Source of the DNA: REEB95 sp035632055
Lineage (GTDB): Bacteria > Pseudomonadota > Alphaproteobacteria > ATCC43930 > CGMCC-115725
Length of the DNA stretch: 64,000 nucleotides
Direction: 5' to 3'
Assembly (NCBI GenBank): GCA_035632055.1
Contig: DASQHO010000005.1
Coordinates: 40,464-104,463 of the forward strand
The notes under the pieces are model-generated. The model saw only the letters and a list, made by a program, of their open reading frames with translations, was not told the DNA's origin and ran no database searches. A program made the position numbers and the translations under genes. Below are positions 61,063-64,000 of this stretch, piece by piece. How positions within the stretch are numbered: position 1 is the first letter of the stretch; each line of letters opens with the position of its first letter.

Positions 61063-62118
61063 CTACTTCGCCGCCGACGCCGTCCAGATTGGCTTGCCGT
61101 CGGCGCCCTTGAAGTCATGGGTCCACGACGCCTCGATCTGCTCCACTACCTTGTTGGGCAGCGGCACGTAGTCGAGTGCGCGGGCCTGCTCCTGGCCGTT
61201 TTTCAGGCACCAGTCGAGAAACTTGAGCACCGGCTGGTTCTGATCGGCCGCGTAGTCCTTGCGCATCAACATGTAAGTGGCGGCGGTGATCGGCCAGCTC
61301 TTCTCGCCGGGCTGATCGGTCAGGATCAAGTAGAAGTCCTGGACCTTGCTGAAGTCGGCGTTCGCAGCGGCAGCCTGGAACGAGTCCATCGTCGGCGCGA
61401 GCACCTTGCCAGCTTTGTTCACCATCCGGGTGAAGGTCAGATGGTTCTCCATAACATAGGCGTACTCGACGTAACCGATCGAGCCCTTGACCTGCTGAAC
61501 GTTGGAAGCGACGCCGGCATTACCTTTGCCGCCCACGCCGACCGGCCACTCAACCGACACGTCGGCACCGACCTTCTGCTGCCATTCCGGGCTGACTTTG
61601 CCGAGATAGTTGGTGAAATTGAACGTCGTGCCCGATCCGTCCGAACGATGGACAACCGAGATGCCCATGTGCGGCAGCTTGACTTGCGGGTTCAGCTTCT
61701 TGATCGCGGCGTTGTCCCAATAGGTGATCTTGCCGAGATAGATGTCGGCGAGAGCGGGGCCGTCGAGCACCAATTCGCCGGGCTTGATCCCCGGCAGGTT
61801 GACGACCGGCGTGATCGAGATAATGACCGCCGGGAACTGGGCGACATCCATCTTGGCCAGATCGTCCGGTTGCAGCGGCTTGTCGCTGTTGGCGAAGTCG
61901 ACAGTCTTCGCCGTGATCTGCTTGATGCCGCCGCCCGAACCGATCGCCTGATAGTTCACGGCGATGCCGGTCTTGCTGTGATAGGCGTCGGCCCACTTGG
62001 CGAGCACCGGATAAATTGCAGTGCCGCCCGCGCCGTTCAAATCTTTCGCTTGCGCCGATGCGGCGATCAGGGCTCCTGCCAGCAAGCCGGCCAGCCCCCA
62101 AAGAATTCGATTTTTCAT
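61063..62118 (-). CDS. pstS: Phosphate ABC transporter substrate-binding protein
   Basis: A 351-residue periplasmic phosphate-binding protein with a signal peptide (ILWGLAGLLAGALIAASAQA). Motifs: DLNGAGGTAIYPVLAKWADAY and GSGGGIKQITAKTVDFANSDKPL (phosphate-binding loops), VHRSDGSGTTFNFTNYLGKVSPEW and GNAGVASNVQQVKGSIGYVEYAY. GAGGGG precedes the ATG at 62118. A PHO box lies 105 bases upstream. No pstC, pstA or pstB genes are next to it; it is an isolated copy set between leuC and leuD. This may be a second pstS or one moved from the usual pst operon. Confidence 0.95.
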   Translation of the reverse strand: MKNRILWGLAGLLAGALIAASAQAKDLNGAGGTAIYPVLAKWADAYHSKTGIAVNYQAIGSGGGIKQITAKTVDFANSDKPLQPDDLAKMDVAQFPAVIISITPVVNLPGIKPGELVLDGPALADIYLGKITYWDNAAIKKLNPQVKLPHMGISVVHRSDGSGTTFNFTNYLGKVSPEWQQKVGADVSVEWPVGVGGKGNAGVASNVQQVKGSIGYVEYAYVMENHLTFTRMVNKAGKVLAPTMDSFQAAAANADFSKVQDFYLILTDQPGEKSWPITAATYMLMRKDYAADQNQPVLKFLDWCLKNGQEQARALDYVPLPNKVVEQIEASWTHDFKGADGKPIWTASAAK

Positions 62119-62222
62119 AATGAAGCCCCTCAGTTGTGAGTTGTCGGCCGTGCACGACCACGTCGCCACGCGCGCGACGCCGGGACTCTAGAAGCGTCGG
62201 AAGACGGAAATCTTACAGTCCG

Positions 62223-62240
62223 ATGACGGAATTATGACGG
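62223..62240 (-). promoter_or_regulatory. PHO box upstream of pstS
   Basis: On the minus strand CCGTCAT-AATT-CCGTCAT forms two seven-base direct repeats with a four-base AT spacer, matching the PhoB-binding PHO box (CTGTCAT-N4-CTGTCAT). A further half-like CTGTAAG follows at the next eleven-base step. It lies 105 bases before the pstS start, so pstS should be induced by phosphate limitation through PhoB. Confidence 0.8.
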
Positions 62241-62252
62241 CCAGATCGGTGA

Positions 62253-63671
62253 TCAGCGACGGGCAGGTCCGAGAGCCCGGACATCGGCCAATTTCCCGGT
62301 CACCGCGGCGGCTGCGGCCATCGCCGGACTCATCAGGTGCGTCCGTCCGCCGCGGCCTTGGCGGCCTTCGAAATTGCGATTTGACGTCGAAGCACAGCGC
62401 TCGCCCGGCGCGAGTCGGTCGGCGTTCATCGCCAGGCACATCGAGCAGCCGGCTTCGCGCCATTGGAATCCGGCTTCGATGAAGACGCGGTCTAGTCCTT
62501 CTTCCTCAGCCTGGTGCTTGACCAGGCCCGAGCCCGGCACCACCAGCGCATTGACGCCGACCGCGACCTTGCGGCCCTTGGCGATCGCGGCCGCCGCGCG
62601 CAGATCTTCGATGCGCGCGTTGGTGCACGAGCCGATGAACACTGTCTGCACCGCCACGTCGGTGAGGCGCGTGCCGGGCGTCAGTCCCATATATTGCAGC
62701 GAACGCTCCATCGCCGCGCGCTTGTCGGCATCGGCGACCGCCGCCGGATTCGGCACCGAGCCGGTGATCGGCAGCACGTCTTCTGGACTGGTGCCCCAGG
62801 TAACCTGCGGGATGACCTGCGCGGCCTCAAGCCTGACGACGGTGTCGTAATGCGCACCGCGATCCGACGGCAGGGTCTTCCAGAACGCCAGCGCCTGTTC
62901 CCATGCGCCGCCTTTGGGCGCGTGCGGCCGGCCTTTGAGATATTCGAAGGTCGTCTCGTCTGGCGCGATCAGACCGGCGCGGGCGCCGGCTTCGATCGAC
63001 ATGTTGCACACCGTCATGCGGCCTTCCATCGACAGCGCGCGGATGGCGCTGCCGGCATATTCGATGACATGGCCGGTGCCGCCGGCGGTACCGGTCTTGC
63101 CGATGACGGCGAGGATCAGATCCTTGGCGGTGATGCCGAGCGGCGCGTCGCCCTCGATTTCGATCAGCATATTCTTGGCGCGGCGCTGGATCAGCGTCTG
63201 CGTCGCCAGCACGTGCTCAACCTCGGATGTGCCGATGCCGAAGGCGAGGGCGCCGAACGCGCCGTGCGTCGCAGTGTGGCTATCGCCGCAGACAATTGTC
63301 ATGCCCGGCTGGGTCATGCCCTGCTCGGGACCGATGATGTGGACGATGCCCTGGCGGATGTCGGTGAGGCCGAAATAGGGAATGCCGAATTCCTTGACGT
63401 TGCGCTCCAGCGTCTCGACCTGATTGCGCGATTCCGGCTCTTCGATGCCACGCGACCGGTCGGTCGTCGGCACGTTGTGGTCGGCGACGGCGATGGTGGC
63501 GTCAGGCCGCCGCACGCGGCGGCCCGAAGCGCGCAGGCCTTCGAACGCCTGCGGGCTGGTCACCTCGTGCACCAGGTGACGGTCGATATAAAGAAGACAC
63601 GTCCCGTCGGCCTGGGTGTCGACGAGATGGCTTTCCCAGATCTTATCGAAAAGCGTGCGCGGCGCGGCCAT
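62253..63671 (-). CDS. leuC: 3-Isopropylmalate dehydratase large subunit
   Basis: A 472-residue iron-sulphur aconitase-family enzyme. Blocks: TLFDKIWESHLV, YIDRHLVHEVTSPQAFEGLR, GMTIVCGDSHTATHGAFGALAFGIGTSEVEHVLATQ, FIGSCTNARIEDLRAAA (first cluster Cys) and WREAGCSMCLAMNADRLAPGERC (the two other cluster Cys), then SNRNFEGRQGRGGRTHLMSPAMAAAAA. With LeuD it isomerises 2-isopropylmalate to 3-isopropylmalate. The start is 14 bases after the rplS stop, so the two are probably cotranscribed, a common alphaproteobacterial order. Confidence 0.97.
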   Translation of the reverse strand: MAAPRTLFDKIWESHLVDTQADGTCLLYIDRHLVHEVTSPQAFEGLRASGRRVRRPDATIAVADHNVPTTDRSRGIEEPESRNQVETLERNVKEFGIPYFGLTDIRQGIVHIIGPEQGMTQPGMTIVCGDSHTATHGAFGALAFGIGTSEVEHVLATQTLIQRRAKNMLIEIEGDAPLGITAKDLILAVIGKTGTAGGTGHVIEYAGSAIRALSMEGRMTVCNMSIEAGARAGLIAPDETTFEYLKGRPHAPKGGAWEQALAFWKTLPSDRGAHYDTVVRLEAAQVIPQVTWGTSPEDVLPITGSVPNPAAVADADKRAAMERSLQYMGLTPGTRLTDVAVQTVFIGSCTNARIEDLRAAAAIAKGRKVAVGVNALVVPGSGLVKHQAEEEGLDRVFIEAGFQWREAGCSMCLAMNADRLAPGERCASTSNRNFEGRQGRGGRTHLMSPAMAAAAAVTGKLADVRALGPARR

Positions 63672-63685
63672 GGCAGTTCCGGATC

Positions 63686-64000
63686 CTACTTCTTCTTGGG
63701 GGCCTCTTCGCGGTCGGCCTTGGCGCGCTTCGCCGACTTCTCGCTCTTGGCTGCCGGCGCTGCGGCTTCCGGCGCCGCGGCTGCAGCCGCTTCGGCGGAC
63801 GCCGTTTCAGGCGCGCCTTCGGTCACCGCAGTTTCGAGCGTGGTGCGTTCGGCTTCGTTGATGCGCGCCGCCTTGCCGGCGAGGCCGCGCAGATAATAGA
63901 GCTTCGCCCGGCACACGGCGCCGCGGCGCACCACCTCGATCTCGGCGATGCGCGGCGAATAGAGCGGGAAGATGCGCTCGACACCTTCGCCGTACGAGAT
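63686..64000 (-). CDS. rplS: 50S ribosomal protein L19, C-terminal part with a long extension (partial)
   Basis: The frame runs off the right edge and gives about 104 residues. The start reads ISYGEGVERIFPLYSPRIAEIEVVRRG then AVCRAKLYYLRGLAGKAARI, which are the conserved strands of L19. After the normal end (around KAARI) comes an extension of about 55 residues rich in Ala, Glu and Lys, ending KSEKSAKRAKADREEAPKKK. Such acidic/Ala-rich and then basic tails occur on some alphaproteobacterial L19 proteins. The stop is 14 bases before leuC. N-terminal half and start lie outside the window. Confidence 0.92.
   Translation of the reverse strand: MSYGEGVERIFPLYSPRIAEIEVVRRGAVCRAKLYYLRGLAGKAARINEAERTTLETAVTEGAPETASAEAAAAAAPEAAAPAAKSEKSAKRAKADREEAPKKK

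Overview
The window is a GC-rich chromosomal segment from an alphaproteobacterium. Evidence: the order rplS-leuC-(pstS)-leuD-leuB, a tandem glycine riboswitch in front of malate synthase, TTAACCAT (CtrA half-site-like) motifs upstream of surface-protein genes, and an alphaproteobacterial-looking XrtA/PEP-CTERM exopolysaccharide locus. The order cannot be fixed from this segment; a Rhodospirillales- or Rhizobiales-like lineage is plausible. I see no rRNA, tRNA, CRISPR array, insertion sequence or prophage.

Left part (1-7.5 kb): the tail of an unidentified gene, otsB (trehalose-6-phosphate phosphatase), a response regulator followed at once by a small reading frame that resembles only the histidine-containing helical hairpin of a sensor kinase, then, on the minus strand, an outer-membrane beta-barrel protein, a large Gly/Ser/Thr-rich adhesin-like surface protein, a PEP-CTERM protein (the only evident exosortase substrate here) and a small hypothetical protein.

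Metabolic and transport part (7.5-28 kb): a family-5 ABC substrate-binding protein; malate synthase behind a tandem glycine riboswitch; a complete branched-chain-amino-acid-type ABC transporter with two paralogous binding proteins (livK-livK-livH-livM-livG-livF); a double GNAT acetyltransferase; a DcaP-like porin; a TPR-methyltransferase fusion; a NodB-fold deacetylase; an AsmA-family protein; and L-lactate permease.

Exopolysaccharide/exosortase part (27.4-57.1 kb): about twenty genes in four blocks. Minus: epimerase, YdcF-like protein, nucleotidyltransferase. Plus: Wza-like export lipoprotein, chain-length determinant, tyrosine autokinase, outer-membrane protein, XrtA-type deacetylase, glycosyltransferase, exosortase A with an EpsI domain, and flippase 1. 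Minus: small membrane protein, O-antigen-ligase-like protein, flippase 2. Plus: five tightly coupled genes (GT2, APH-like kinase, methyltransferase, GT4, deacetylase). Minus: the sugar transferase that starts repeat-unit synthesis, then the prsK/prsR two-component system and the TPR protein prsT. Together these should initiate, assemble, flip, polymerise, length-control and export a polysaccharide, and sort PEP-CTERM proteins to the surface under PrsK/PrsR control.

Right part (57.5-64 kb): a MarR regulator divergent from a luciferase-like monooxygenase, then leuB, leuD, pstS (with a PHO box) and leuC, and the C-terminal end of ribosomal protein L19 running off the edge.

The observations I rate highest are the isolated kinase-hairpin protein beside its response regulator, the riboswitch-malate synthase pairing, the autokinase whose tyrosines lie in the N-terminal tail, the five-gene coupled operon with a small-molecule-kinase-like protein, and the possible CtrA link to PEP-CTERM and adhesin expression.
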